Origin: Azolla pinnata
Taxonomy: Eukaryota; Streptophyta; Polypodiopsida; Salviniales; Salviniaceae
Assembly (NCBI GenBank): GCA_037176905.1
Contig: JBBBWG010000848.1
Location: forward strand, 1-36,770
DNA: 36,770 nt
Reading direction: 5' to 3'
Shown here: piece after piece, positions 1 to 10,672 of the stretch
Numbering within the stretch: position 1 is the first letter of the stretch
Layout: every line of letters starts with the position of its first letter
Translations under genes and position numbers: made by a program
Notes under the pieces: generated by a model
The model's input: only the letters and a program-made list of their open reading frames with translations
Databases searched by the model: none
Told to the model about the DNA's origin: nothing

Positions 1-1
1 T

Positions 2-130
2 TAGGAGGAGCTATGGAGCCATAGCCATGGCTATGCTCTTGGTCCATGGCCATGGCTCTTGGTCAAGGAATCCAGCTAGGAGGAGCTATGGAGCCATAGC
101 CATGGCTATGCTCTTGGTCCATGGCCATGG
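2..130. repeat. 75-bp direct repeat with nested palindromes
   Basis: A block beginning TAGGAGGAGCTATGG at 2 recurs at 77, giving about 1.7 copies with a 75-bp period. Each copy contains the perfect 16-bp palindrome CATAGCCATGGCTATG (20-35 and 95-110) and the shorter palindrome CCATGGCCATGG. The array is cut by the window edge, so its full extent is unknown. No coding signal is seen. Confidence 0.85.
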
Positions 131-147
131 ATGATCCCGAACATGGA

Positions 148-227
148 TTTAGGGTTTAGGGTTTAGGGTTTAGGGATTAGGGTTTAGGGTTTAGGGATTA
201 GGGTTTAGGGTTTAGGGATTAGGGTTT
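148..227. repeat. interstitial telomere-like array (TTTAGGG variants)
   Basis: About eleven heptamers of the plant telomere type occur here. After an initial pair they are ordered as TTTAGGG-TTTAGGG-ATTAGGG, so the array has a 21-bp higher-order period repeated three times. It lies about 200-270 bp upstream of the first ATG of the LRR-hydrolase gene. It could be a telo-box-type promoter element or a relic of repaired DNA; the sequence does not decide. Confidence 0.85.
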
Positions 228-233
228 GTGCCC

Positions 234-296
234 TGGCTATGGTGAGACAAAGCTTCAAGATAGAACAATGCCATGGCTATGGTGAGACAAAGCTTC
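234..296. repeat. 40-bp direct repeat
   Basis: The 23-bp stretch starting TGGCTATGGTGAGACAAAGC at 234 recurs at 274. It lies in the presumed promoter or 5' leader of the LRR-hydrolase gene. Confidence 0.8.
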
Positions 297-420
297 CAAG
301 GTAGAAGAAACAAAGAACACGGTTCCAGATAAGAGGGAGAAATGCCCTACACAGAATCGATCCTGCTTCTGTGTGGATGAGCAGCATCGAGGAAGGAGCC
401 AGATTCCACAGAGAAAAACC

Positions 421-3400
421 ATGCTGGGCTGCTGCCCCCTCCCTGCCTCATCATGGAGGAGAGTAGAGGTTCAAAGCCATCCATGGCGAGCAAACGCTTC
501 CAAGTCTGTCTCTGCTGTGATCACAGCCACGTCTTCACCCCCTTCTCCAGGTCAGTTATTTCCTTTTCGTTCTCTTTTTTGGCTGCTGCTGCTGTCGATT
601 TCAATCTCTGTGCATTTCATGTAGTCTACCTTGAGAGAGCATTTCTTTTGGATCACAAACCCTAAAAACTCCCCGTGTTGCAAAATAAACAGTGTAGGAG
701 ATGTGCATTGCCATTACATTCCCCCCTCTCCCTTTCTTTCTTTTTGCTCCCTTAAACTTCTTGTTGTTGCCAGAAATTGAATCAAAGACTTCTCTCATTG
801 ATTTTTCAAGGAGTCATTCAGGCACGGATCTCGGTCGCTAGCAGCACGGGCCGATTGGACCTCAGCAACTGTGGTATCCTTCTTTATGGTTAAGGTTAAG
901 CATTTGTTTTCGTGTATAAAGGTGCCGCTCTACCAACAGGACTGGCTTATCAAAATAAATGACCTGCCGAGGCCAATAGACTATTGGCAAAGAAGCAAAA
1001 TGCCGGCATTTGCTGTGGAATCTGTATTTATGTATGAAGGAACTAAATGCCCAACAAGACCAAGTGAAGCTTTTCAGATAAAGGAATTTGCTGAGTCCAA
1101 TACAGTATTGATAGAGAACAAAATGCTGCAATTTGCTGTGATATCTCTGCGGTTTAGTAAGAACTAAACATCTAGCAAGACTGAGTTCCCAGCACAAGTT
1201 CATATGTTAAGGTATGATCAGATGGTATGATATCAAGGGACTAGGTATCCGATTGGTGCTCTATGGGATAAGCTCATTCAAAAGCATATCAGTTCGTATG
1301 GTACCAACATCTAACAAAACCATGTCTAGACTCATTGGTATATGTGATGAAGCCAAAAATACTATCTAAATTCTTTGCTTGGACAACCTATGGGATATTG
1401 AGTAAGATCGTAGAAGGAGTGTCTTTATTTGATATCGTTGAAGAAAAGCCAAGCCCTTAGCGCAAGTTTGATTGAGAGTGCCACTAAGATTACATGATAA
1501 TAAACCCATTGAACCTTGCATTTTTGTTTCGTTTTACAAGCCAGTATCTAAGGGATTCTACTCCTGCACTGTCGTGCATGATGAGAACTAGCGTCTCACC
1601 TACTTCAGTGGGTGCAAGGCTCACTCTAGGAGCTCGCAGCTTGTAATGCAGGTCTCCAATTTCTTTGATTATGTATTATTCTGAAGTCATTAGGTACCTC
1701 CTTGACCATAGGTACCTCCTTGGAGTCTCCTCAAATGGTCAAGGAGGTGGATCGTAAACTAGCCTCCTGAAAGGAGACATATAATGTGGGGTATGCTCCC
1801 ACTAAGCTGCCTTTACACTTACTGGTGAACTTCTGAAAGGTGATGCCATACCCCTTGGAGGGTGCTGGCTCTCAATCACAATGGTTTTACAAAAGAGTAG
1901 CCATCCAGCTATCCAAAATGTCAATCAAGGAAAGCTGTTATTCAGTCCACAGGCTGGCATAAAAGTTGTTAGTGAGCAAGTTGATCTGTCCTGTCCTGTA
2001 TGTATCACAATATAATCCATGTGCGAAAAAAACACTTCTCCTCAAGTCCTCATTCCAGCTTAAACTTGAAGCAAAAGCCCCGTTTGCACAACCTGATATT
2101 GACGGATTTTATTAGAGTAGAGAGATAAATATATATTTTTATTTATTAAAACTGATGGTCTTTGCAGTACTTCGTCTTGCAACGTCTCTCATGCTTATAC
2201 ATTGGTTTGAATATTTAATGGTACACAGGATCTATTTAACTAGGCTATATGTTTTCTTTATCTGGTAGGATTGGATGAAGTTCCTGAACAAGTTTTTCAG
2301 CTTAAGGATCTAGTTGATCTCTCTCTCGCTGGGAACAATCTCACGCACGTTCAAGATGACATTCAGAATTTAACTAACGTAAGCACATTAAACAATTTAA
2401 CATGTGTACTATCATATGCATCCTCACAAATTTCCTCTAAGAGCCAGTAACCTTAGTTTCACATAAGTTTTATGCTAAAGTTGAGATTCTAGGTGTAAGA
2501 ATGGAAATGACATACACTATTTTGCTTGTTTAAGTGTCCCAGGACATGCAGAATTGTAATAATTTGTTTAGTGATATAAGAAAACTACTCTGAAGGGCAC
2601 ATCTTTTCTACTAACCATTGGTTGAGGCACTCCAATTTTACTATGATTTTCTTTGTTACTTTGTGCTTTGCTCAGAAGTAGATCACACAGATCTTGAATG
2701 ATTTAAGACATGTTTCATGGTTTGTGATGGAAAGATTGTTTCAAGATGGGCTCAGGGGTGACAATTTTTTATGTTATGAAATGGACCATATATTCTCAAT
2801 GTAAGGAGTGCGTCACCAATGGAAAGATGGGATGCATTCTCTCCGATAACATGGAGATAATGAGACGAATGTGCTATAGGCTACTAGTTTTAGGATATCT
2901 TCTGCCAGTGTCATTTGCTTAATTGATATCCATTTGGAAAAGTAATTCTCCACTCTCATGGAAGGATTTTTCTCGTGGTAGTGGTTTGAGTCCTGGATGA
3001 CCTTGTACCCCTTCAGTCTTCACTATGCTAGAAGTAGAATATCTTCAACGTGTGGATCTATGAAATAATACAGAAAAGGTTGAGAAGAAGAGACAGGATT
3101 CCAAAATCTGTGGGAGTATATGCAAGTTTAAAGATGGGATAGAGATAAAATATGCCGGATATTTTGCTGACCACAGTGGTCGTACCCCCCTCTATATTAC
3201 ATAGTTTGAAACGTTTTCTCAAGTATGGCAAATTTTATGTATGGCAGATTATACTAAGGGTGTATGGCAAATATTGTACATGTATATTATATCAAAAGCT
3301 CCTTGTACTGACTTATGGTTTTTTTCTCTTAATTAATAGAAGCATCTTCTTTTTGGAAAAAAATTAAAATAGATAAGGATGTATTCTTACCCATGCACCA

Positions 3401-6400
3401 AATGAGCTGTAGGATCTCGCTACTATGTGTAATCTGCTTTAGGGCTAGTTGCTAAGAGCTATGCCGGGATACTTTGAAGAAGACCATCATAACCATATGA
3501 AGATCAAATAGTTGATGATGCAGGCCATGCAAGATTAGTTCTATGTTTTTAGTATGCCTGAATTCGGTAAGTAGTGGTACTTCATCAATTAATCTCACTA
3601 TGGAATTGCTGTTTTTTTTTGTGATGGAACAGCTGAAGAGGTTGGGATTATCTGGCAATTGGTTATTTGAAGTTCCATCAAGTATTGGTCAGCTAAAGAA
3701 GCTAGAAGGATTATGGATTCAGGGGAATTTGTTGAAAAGTATCCCAAAAGAGGTTATTAAACTGTAGTTTTAATGAGCTTGTGAGTAGGGGTCTAACCTA
3801 ATCGAGAATTCAGATTGTGTTGTGAACAGGTGGGCAATCTTAGCATGCTTCGTGTCCTTGCTCTTACAGGAAATGTGATTGATACACTTCCTGAGACAAT
3901 TGGATCTCTTTCATGCCTTCAGGTAATCCTATCTTTTTATTATGGTTTTTTCAGATGAAGTTTATCAATCATTCCTTACTGTGTATACAGATCTTGTCAC
4001 TATCTGGTAACAAGCTTTGGGAGCTTCCAGCAGGTTAGCAATAATCATGCAATCATAAATCAACCTAACACTTAATCTATGATATAAGTACATAAATGAA
4101 CAGAGCTAGGTCAAGCACTCATTTAGTTTTGTACTGTGTTTCCTAGATCATAATTGTAATGAGTGAAAATGCACAAATAAATCCATTTTTATGCTATGTT
4201 ATTATGGTTTGCAACACATGCTGCCTTTATTATTGTCACATATGTTGACAAGAATTTACTGTGAATCTGTGAGTGAAGCAAATGTACTGTGTTGCTACAT
4301 CGACATATATGAATAAACATGGGATTCCCACTTATCTATAGAAACAATGGTGAAATTGGTCAACAGAGATGAGTAAGCATAGCATTCCCACATATCTATA
4401 AGAGCAGATGATGAAAGACTGCCCTTCAAATTTTATGAAATAAAGCTTACGTTATGTAGAAAAATAGATTTGCCTGCTGGGAAAAAAATTGGTTGGTTCT
4501 TTTATCTGTTTGTAGCATCTAAACAGGAAATACTGCATTTTTGAACTTCAGAACTGGGGAAACTGACTGCTCTCAAAGTTCTAGCTGCGAATGGGAACTT
4601 TTTGCAATCCTTGCCAGCTTGCATGGAAACACTTTCATCTTTGGAAGAGCTTTCATTACAGGTGAAGTATCATCAACAATCACATCTGTGAGAATATCTT
4701 GAAAGAATTCCATGCTGTAGTTTTTGCTGGGGGTCCTTCCGTTCTTTCCACATTCTGATCTTTTTCAGTTTTTTCAGGGCAACAGTATCAAGCAGTTACC
4801 AGGAAGATTGAGTGGTTTGAGCTCTTTGAAAGAACTATATATTGCAGATAACGATCTAATGGAACTTCCTGAATCAATTGGAGAATTATGTCATCTGGAA
4901 ACACTTTCATTGTAAGTGCAAGTGATAGTTAGTGTAAAATCCACCTGAACTTTTATCGTGTTTTTATTCTGGATTTCGGATTGATTTCGGTTATGCTTAT
5001 TTCACAACGGTGTTCTTTTCTTACTTAACTGAAATGTCATGCTTCTTGTCACCGTGGCAATTTTGCATTCTGAAACAATCTTCTGTTAAAGATAAGCACG
5101 ACGCAGGGTACTTTCTGTTAATATACTAACTACTGGTTAATCAGGTAACCATAAGCCCTCTGAAATGAAGATAGACACAAGAATGAAACCATAGGCCAAT
5201 CAGATGGGCATAAACATCCTCCAATGAAGACCAACGAGCGGGTTCTGAGGGTTAATACAATTGGGATTGAACTCAGAAACGCTTAAATTTCTCCATCTGA
5301 TGAGTTATTCAAATATATTTACTGCTGTAGCCCTGATGATCCACCCAAATCAGGATTAAGAACCTTACGTAAGATATCTGATGCTTCATTCTTTGTCTGC
5401 ATAGTTATGCATTGCTGCCTATATTTTCCCAAGTTCATAAAATACATTTTCCCAAGTAAGCTATTTCCCTGTTGCATTTGCAAACAGTTTTAATTGTACA
5501 ACTTTTTTCCCCTGAAATATTCTAAAATTGTTTCTACGTTTCCCTGCATCTTTACAAAGACAACCTGGGTTACTGAGCTGCGGGAAAGCTAAAACTTGAA
5601 TAGAAACCATTTTCCACGCGTTATCTCAATGTTGTGACATCTTTGTTTTTGCATTGTATGATATGGTAGCATTAAATAATTTGCTAACACTATTAAAACA
5701 TTGTGCAGATATGGAAACAAGATTACACAACTTCCATATGATTTGTGTAATTTAACAGAGCTACGAAGGTTATGGTTAGAGGTCCTTTATTTATTTAAAG
5801 ACTTATTGAATATGAAACCATTTCCAATTTTTAATTATTTTCACACTCCTGATATGATTTTCTATCACTTGCAGGGAAACCCCTTAAATCCTGTACATGA
5901 ATCTAGAATTTTGCCACGAAATCTAAGCTCTCTTGGAGTGGACTCGCCTATGGTCAGGATGGCACTTTTCGTCTCATAAGATGCATGCTTAATGTATTTT
6001 GAAATAGAGCAGATTCATACAATAATTTATTTTGGCATGTGCACAGATCTTCCCCTTGAGTTCTCATGTTGGACTTGGTAAAGTATTACAAATATCAAAA
6101 ATCACAGGGACTGGGCTTGCACCCACTGTTGGGGGATATTTCAAGGTATATGTACACAATACTTTTAATTTACATAATTTTATTATTACCAAGTATCATG
6201 TGAGCAAAGAGAAAGGCAGACTTAAGAATAAAAAAATGAGATCATTAGCTAATTGCCTTATTGTTTCGTAGGGCAGGTTTAATGGCTTTGTTATTTAGGG
6301 TCATTTTGTATGAGAACTCAACCCTAAGGAATAACACAGATCTTCTTTCCCAGCTCACCTAGAGAGAATATGCTGGGGAAAACATGCTACGCTACAACTT

Positions 6401-8496
6401 GCTCTATTGATATCTAGTTCTTTTGTGTGCATTTGGTGTGCTTGAATGAAATTCACACCTCCCCATATATTATTTTGAAAGAACATGATTCCCACATTCA
6501 TAGCAGCATATTCTTTCATAGCAGATTGCTTGTGCTTTATTCAGCTTGGTTGACCTACAGCTAAGTATTTGAATTAGATGCAACTTCTGGAAGCTCGAAG
6601 ATCCTAGGAGCATTGCAGATATCTCATCAGAGTTTGTAAGCAGCACAATAGCAAACCTCTATGGAAATTGAGCGCATTTAATAGCATTACTCAACACGTC
6701 CATTGCCCACTTACTACCGAATATCCAGCAGGATTGTGCATCAATATGCTACCCACGTCCACCCACTTCTGTGTAATCTCTGAATGAAAGAGGCTTCATC
6801 TGGAAGGGAGCTCTCACAGTAAATACAAATATCTGCAGCTTTTCATCTTGATACAAATTTTATAGCTTCTAGAATCTAGGAGCCTGATGTGATTGTCTAC
6901 AGCAGATAGTAGAAATTGTAGGCATTTACATCTGTATTACTTGGCTAGATTAGTATAGAAATCCATCCCTGAAGTTTTTGATGTCCTGGCTAGATTTTGT
7001 TAATGTAAAGGTAACCCCACATATTGTTAACACGGTTGCATTTGTCTCATTGCAGCTTCAGCAATCTACAGAAATGGTGGCGGATATTGTTGTTGTTGCC
7101 TTTGGAAGTGCTCCTGGAGTACCTAACTGGTGAGGTTTGTGTAATTTGTCTATCATTTTTCTTAGGCATGAGTAAGAAATAAGACATAATTTCTTTCTTC
7201 TACCTCAATGCACAGGGGAGGATTACTGCGACGGGTAAAAGCAGCTCTAAAGGCTGATAATAAGTGCACCTTCGATATCTTATATGTTGTTGATAGTCGG
7301 CGCTCATGGTATACAGAGTGCAACAAAGTAGGCAAGCATTGGCTGCAGAATTTTAGAAAAGCATACTTTGTTTATCATCTATCTATCTATATTTGTATCT
7401 TATCTATATCTATCACAGAGTATAACTGATTGCGTATTTTTCAGGATCATCAACAGATAGCTGGAGAGGTTGATCTGTTAACTGGATCTGACCACGAAGA
7501 CAAAGAATTTGGAGAGCTAAGCTCATATTACCGGCAAGAGCTTGAAGCATCAGTAAAGGGCTACAAGAAAGTGGTGATGCTTGGTGATTCGATGGGTGCA
7601 TCGGCTGCATTGTTGTTCTCATCATTGGCGACCTCAGTCATTGCTTTCTGTCCTCAGGTATATCTATTCTTATATGTATTATGCCAATCAGGGAGAAGGA
7701 TGAGGGTGGGGCAGAAAGTTGATGAAAAAGAGAAGTTTTGCTCATTTTAATGAGTAGGTAGATTTGGCGATGTCGACAATTCGGCCGGGGAGAGGGAAAG
7801 AGTGGTTTAATGCCCTAAAAAATGAGCTGCTGGAGTCAGTTGAAGCATCCTCAGCCAAAATAACTGTGCATTGTGGGAGCTGGGAGCATGACTTGTTTCA
7901 AGCAAAGCTGCTTCCAGACAAGGTGAGTGTTTTATTTGATATATTCCATTTCTTCTTATTGAGCTCGAGCAGTTGCGAAATGAGTATGAGAAACATTCAA
8001 GTGATTTTCTCTAAAACTTCTGAGCATCACACTGATGCAATGCCTGGCACTCTTAACTGCAACATTCATTAGTAAAATCCTTGGGCATCAAGAGTCCCTT
8101 ATTTTTACTCTTATAGGTTGTAATTTAACCTACAAAGGTGATTAGATTATCCCTCTCCATCTCTCCGTCTAGCTTGCTCGGGGCAGTAAATTTTATTAAT
8201 CATCCATACTCTATTGTCTTGTATGAAGTTTTCAAATGGTCGCTATGATCTTCCCTGTTAATGAATTTCTCTAGTTTCTGCTAAATACCATTTACGATAA
8301 ATCGTGCTTATTTCAACAATCAGGTTGCGTGACAGATTATTTAGTTTTTGCTTGAATTGAATCTATATGTTTTCAGGTAAAGTTGGTAGTGCATCACAGT
8401 GACACTCATCGCCTTGCAAAGCAACTAGATACGGAAGGATCTCTCGTTAGCATTGTGAAGATGAAGGTCGAGGAAGAAATGTATGTCAGGCAATAG
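421..8496 (+). CDS. Leucine-rich repeat protein with C-terminal alpha/beta-hydrolase domain (16 exons, ~578 aa)
   Basis: Inferred exons: 421-550, 811-873, 2269-2378, 3633-3752, 3830-3922, 3991-4033, 4552-4661, 4778-4911, 5709-5781, 5875-5952, 6047-6145, 7056-7129, 7216-7327, 7445-7657, 7758-7922 and 8377-8496. All introns are GT-AG, phases agree, and the sum is 1737 bp ending in TAG. Residues 1-43 are rich in Ser, Ala and Arg and poor in acidic residues, like a plastid transit peptide; 421 is the first in-frame ATG. Residues ~57-305 hold eleven 23-residue LRRs of the plant intracellular Ras-group (PIRL) type, pattern LxxLxLxGNxLxxLPxxIGxL. Residues ~345-578 resemble an alpha/beta-hydrolase, with nucleophile elbow GDSMG (Ser462) and a late His cluster (545, 546, 550) that could supply the catalytic His; the acid residue is not certain. 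LRRs usually bind proteins, so a scaffolded esterase or lipase-like enzyme is a reasonable inference, substrate unknown. The two 5' exons are the least certain. Confidence 0.85.
874..2268 (+). other. Large intron 2 of the LRR-hydrolase gene
   Basis: This 1.4-kb intron shows no long open frame that I recognise. It contains a perfect 13-bp inverted repeat, CCTCCTTGACCAT (1697-1709) and its complement at 1735-1747, and a short direct repeat TAGGTACCTCCTTG (1692 and about 1709). The 1.25-kb intron 3 (2379-3632) and the 0.9-kb intron 11 (6146-7055) also show no recognisable feature. Confidence 0.6.
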
Positions 8497-8508
8497 CTGG
8501 GCTAGATG

Positions 8509-8566
8509 AACGTTCTACTGGTTTTTCTATTAATTCTGACGAAATGCATGAAACCAGTAGAACGTT
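8509..8566 (+). other. Perfect hairpin just after the LRR-hydrolase stop codon
   Basis: AACGTTCTACTGGTTT at 8509-8524 is matched exactly by its reverse complement at 8551-8566, leaving a 26-nt loop. The stem starts 13 nt after the TAG stop, so the transcript would carry a strong 16-bp hairpin at the start of its 3' UTR. No poly-U tract follows and none is expected in a nuclear gene. It could affect mRNA stability or be a small foldback-element remnant. Confidence 0.85.
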
Positions 8567-9711
8567 GGAAGCAGTGGAGCTGTGCTCTTTTCCATAATAC
8601 ATTTTGGAAGATATGGCAAGATTTATGAGAATTTCATTCATATGATGAACAGATCTATGGTTAATGCGTAGAGATTGGACTGTATATTTCTAGGTGGTAT
8701 CCTCAGGATTTAATTCATAAACCCATTTATTAGATCACCATGTATCTTGTTCTTCATAATTAGCTGCCTAAACCATGCCTTTTCACTTACATTTTGGAAG
8801 GTATTAGACACCTAATTTGGAGTAATTGATCATCAATTCATGGGTGGAGATCGAGCAATGCCATTTGCTAGATGATATCCACGGCCCAACTGTAACTAGA
8901 ATTCAATCAGTCAGTTAAAAGATGTTACAGTCTAAAGATCGTTTCATCCAGCAATGGAAAATCGAAGATGATTCAAAGTTTAATGTTAAACCTCTGCCGC
9001 CTCTCAATTCTTGTCTTTGTTTGATGCAAAGTTGTAGTTGGTATCAATTTGGACACAACAAACACAAAGACTAGCAGCAATATTTTCTGCGCCTCACCAT
9101 ACATGCTTAAATCCTTTAGTTGGTTACTAGGAATTCAAACCCTAAGTCGCACTTCCTGCCCACGTTGCTTATATATGTAATTAATTTGGACGAGATTAGT
9201 GAAAGAGTGAATTACAAAAGGATCATGCTGTTGAAATTATATGCTTCAAAACTTTGCAGCTACACATTCCAACATGGTGTTGAAGGCGCTGATCACAGAT
9301 TCAAAGGTATGCATTTTGAGAATGAAGAAACATTGAACATGCTTACTTTTTAGCTTCATTTGCACCTTATTACATCCTCCATTGCCTTTTTTTTTTTCTT
9401 TTCCAGTACCAAACACAAACAAACATAAGTTACCGTTTTGTTGTTGAATTTGTCAATGATCAAATCTATGATTTTGGTTCCTAGTCACAGCCAAACAGAG
9501 ACTCTGATCTGAAGCAGCGGTTGATTGCGGCTCGTATTCCAACATCACTTCCTCTCATTCTGTCATGGAGAGCCTGTCTACAGCGTCAGGAATGCAGATG
9601 ATTTTCCAAACATCAAAGCTAGAAAACAAATGTGGGGCAACAACCGGTTTGAATGCACATACGAAATCATACATGTTTGGAAATGCAGGCAATTTCACAA
9701 CCTGGTTTGGA
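8567..9711. other. Intergenic region between convergent genes
   Basis: This AT-rich 1.1-kb stretch holds the 3' flanks of the plus-strand LRR-hydrolase gene and the minus-strand universal stress gene. It contains a T-run near 9390-9402 and no open frame with recognisable similarity. I see no RNA gene in it. Confidence 0.6.
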
Positions 9712-10368
9712 TCATAGCTTGCTTTCCGCATGGGATGAGGTAGACAGCCTCTCATCATCATCAGCAGCATCATCATCATCAGCATCATGATCTTCATCAC
9801 CATCGTCTTCGTCGTCGTCGTAAGGAACGACAATCACAGGACAATCGCAATGATCGATGCAGTAGTCAGCCGCGGAGGTGTGGGGCGACGACGGTGGAGG
9901 GCGACGACGAGCCGATGATCTTTCGCGGCAGATGATCAAAGCATCGAGCTTGAGGCGCTGGGCCTCGAGGCAGATCCGTTCCATCGCGTCGTGGTCCTCA
10001 ACGATGTGGAGAGTGTAGGGGACGTTGGCCTGCTGCAGAGGTTCCAGGAGCTCATCTGCTCCCTGCGAGGATCTGAATCCATGGCGGAGGGATTCATCCT
10101 TGGCGGAAGCAATGGCGACGGGCTTCACAGCCTCTGATCCTTCGGAGAATCTGAACGTTCTGAGAGCTACGGCAGCGGTTCCCCCCTCGCTCCGATCTCG
10201 AACGGATCTGGATTTGTCGCCCCAATCGGCTCCATGGAAGCTCTGCGTGGGCTTGACATGGATTAGGGTTACCGTGTCATGCGGGCCTACGCAGTTGGAC
10301 ACGGCCCACTTCACTGCGTGCGCGCTCTCTCTGTTCAGCTGCACGGCTATGCCCACCTTCTTCTTCAT
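9712..10368 (-). CDS. Universal stress protein (PHOS32/34-like) with Asp-rich tail
   Basis: An intronless 218-aa frame starts at ATG 10368. Residues 4-40 (KVGIAVQLNRESAHAVKWAV...VTLIHVKP) form the first beta-alpha-beta of the UspA fold. GADWG (46-50), the VEDHDAMERICLEAQRLKLD region (123-142) and DYCIDHCDCPVIVVPY (168-183) match plant PHOS32/34-type proteins. These are small cytosolic or nuclear proteins linked to stress signalling and phosphorylation. Two oddities: the Gly-rich nucleotide-binding loop expected near residues 147-167 is replaced by an Arg/Pro/Ser-rich stretch (RERSSARRRPPPSS), and residues 184-206 are an almost pure Asp/Glu tail encoded by GAT/GAC repeats. ATP binding is therefore doubtful. 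A telo-box cluster lies directly upstream. The family call is firm; the biochemical role is not. Confidence 0.9.
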   Translation of the reverse strand: MKKKVGIAVQLNRESAHAVKWAVSNCVGPHDTVTLIHVKPTQSFHGADWGDKSRSVRDRSEGGTAAVALRTFRFSEGSEAVKPVAIASAKDESLRHGFRSSQGADELLEPLQQANVPYTLHIVEDHDAMERICLEAQRLKLDALIICRERSSARRRPPPSSPHTSAADYCIDHCDCPVIVVPYDDDEDDGDEDHDADDDDAADDDERLSTSSHAESKL

Positions 10369-10379
10369 GGAACCGGTTC

Positions 10380-10428
10380 AGGGTTTAGGAATTTAGGGTT
10401 TTAGGGTTAGGGTTAGGGTTCAGGGTGC
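10380..10428 (-). promoter_or_regulatory. Telo-box cluster upstream of the universal stress gene
   Basis: GGGTTTAGG, TTTAGGG, TTTTAGGG and GGTTAGGG variants are packed within 50 bp, starting 12 bp upstream of the start codon. Read on the minus strand they give AAACCCTAA-type motifs, which in plants are bound by telomere-repeat-binding proteins and are frequent in promoters and 5' UTRs. The position fits the 5' UTR or core promoter. Confidence 0.7.
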
Positions 10429-10512
10429 TTGCAGGCTGCAGCGCTCCCGGCTTTCTTGATCTGCCATTTCCGAGACCAAAATCGGTTTCAAGAATGCAGA
10501 TTGCTGCATCAG

Positions 10513-10541
10513 AAGGAGGAGGAGGAGGAGGAGGAGGAGGT
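10513..10541. repeat. (GGA)n microsatellite
   Basis: About nine GGA/GAG triplets lie roughly 150 bp upstream of the universal stress gene. Open frames across it (poly-Pro or poly-Leu) are artefacts of the repeat. Confidence 0.9.
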
Positions 10542-10559
10542 ATGCAGCGAATCGTAGAT

Positions 10560-10650
10560 GAGCAAGCTTGATACCTTGCCATGGAAGGAAGCGATGGAGC
10601 TTTTGATACCTCGCCATGGAAGGAAGCAATGGAGCTTCATACGCATGGCA
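10560..10650. repeat. ~46-bp tandem repeat
   Basis: The phrase CTTGATACCTTGCCATGGAA (10567) recurs as a variant at about 10602, followed by GGAAGC(A/G)ATGGAGCTT in both copies. It is a short, two-copy tandem repeat with no coding support. Confidence 0.6.
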
Positions 10651-10672
10651 TCTCCGAGAAAGAGACGATCCG

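Noticed and set aside
373-624. Alternative single-exon 83-aa protein at the 5' end of the LRR-hydrolase gene
   Set aside because: Its listed start is GTG, and joining from the ATG at 421 through the donor at 551 to the exon at 811 gives a phase-correct reading into the first LRR.
1200-2000. Possible retrotransposon remnant in intron 2 of the LRR-hydrolase gene
   Set aside because: Short stretches looked vaguely polyprotein-like, but no frame longer than a few dozen codons or recognisable motif could be read.
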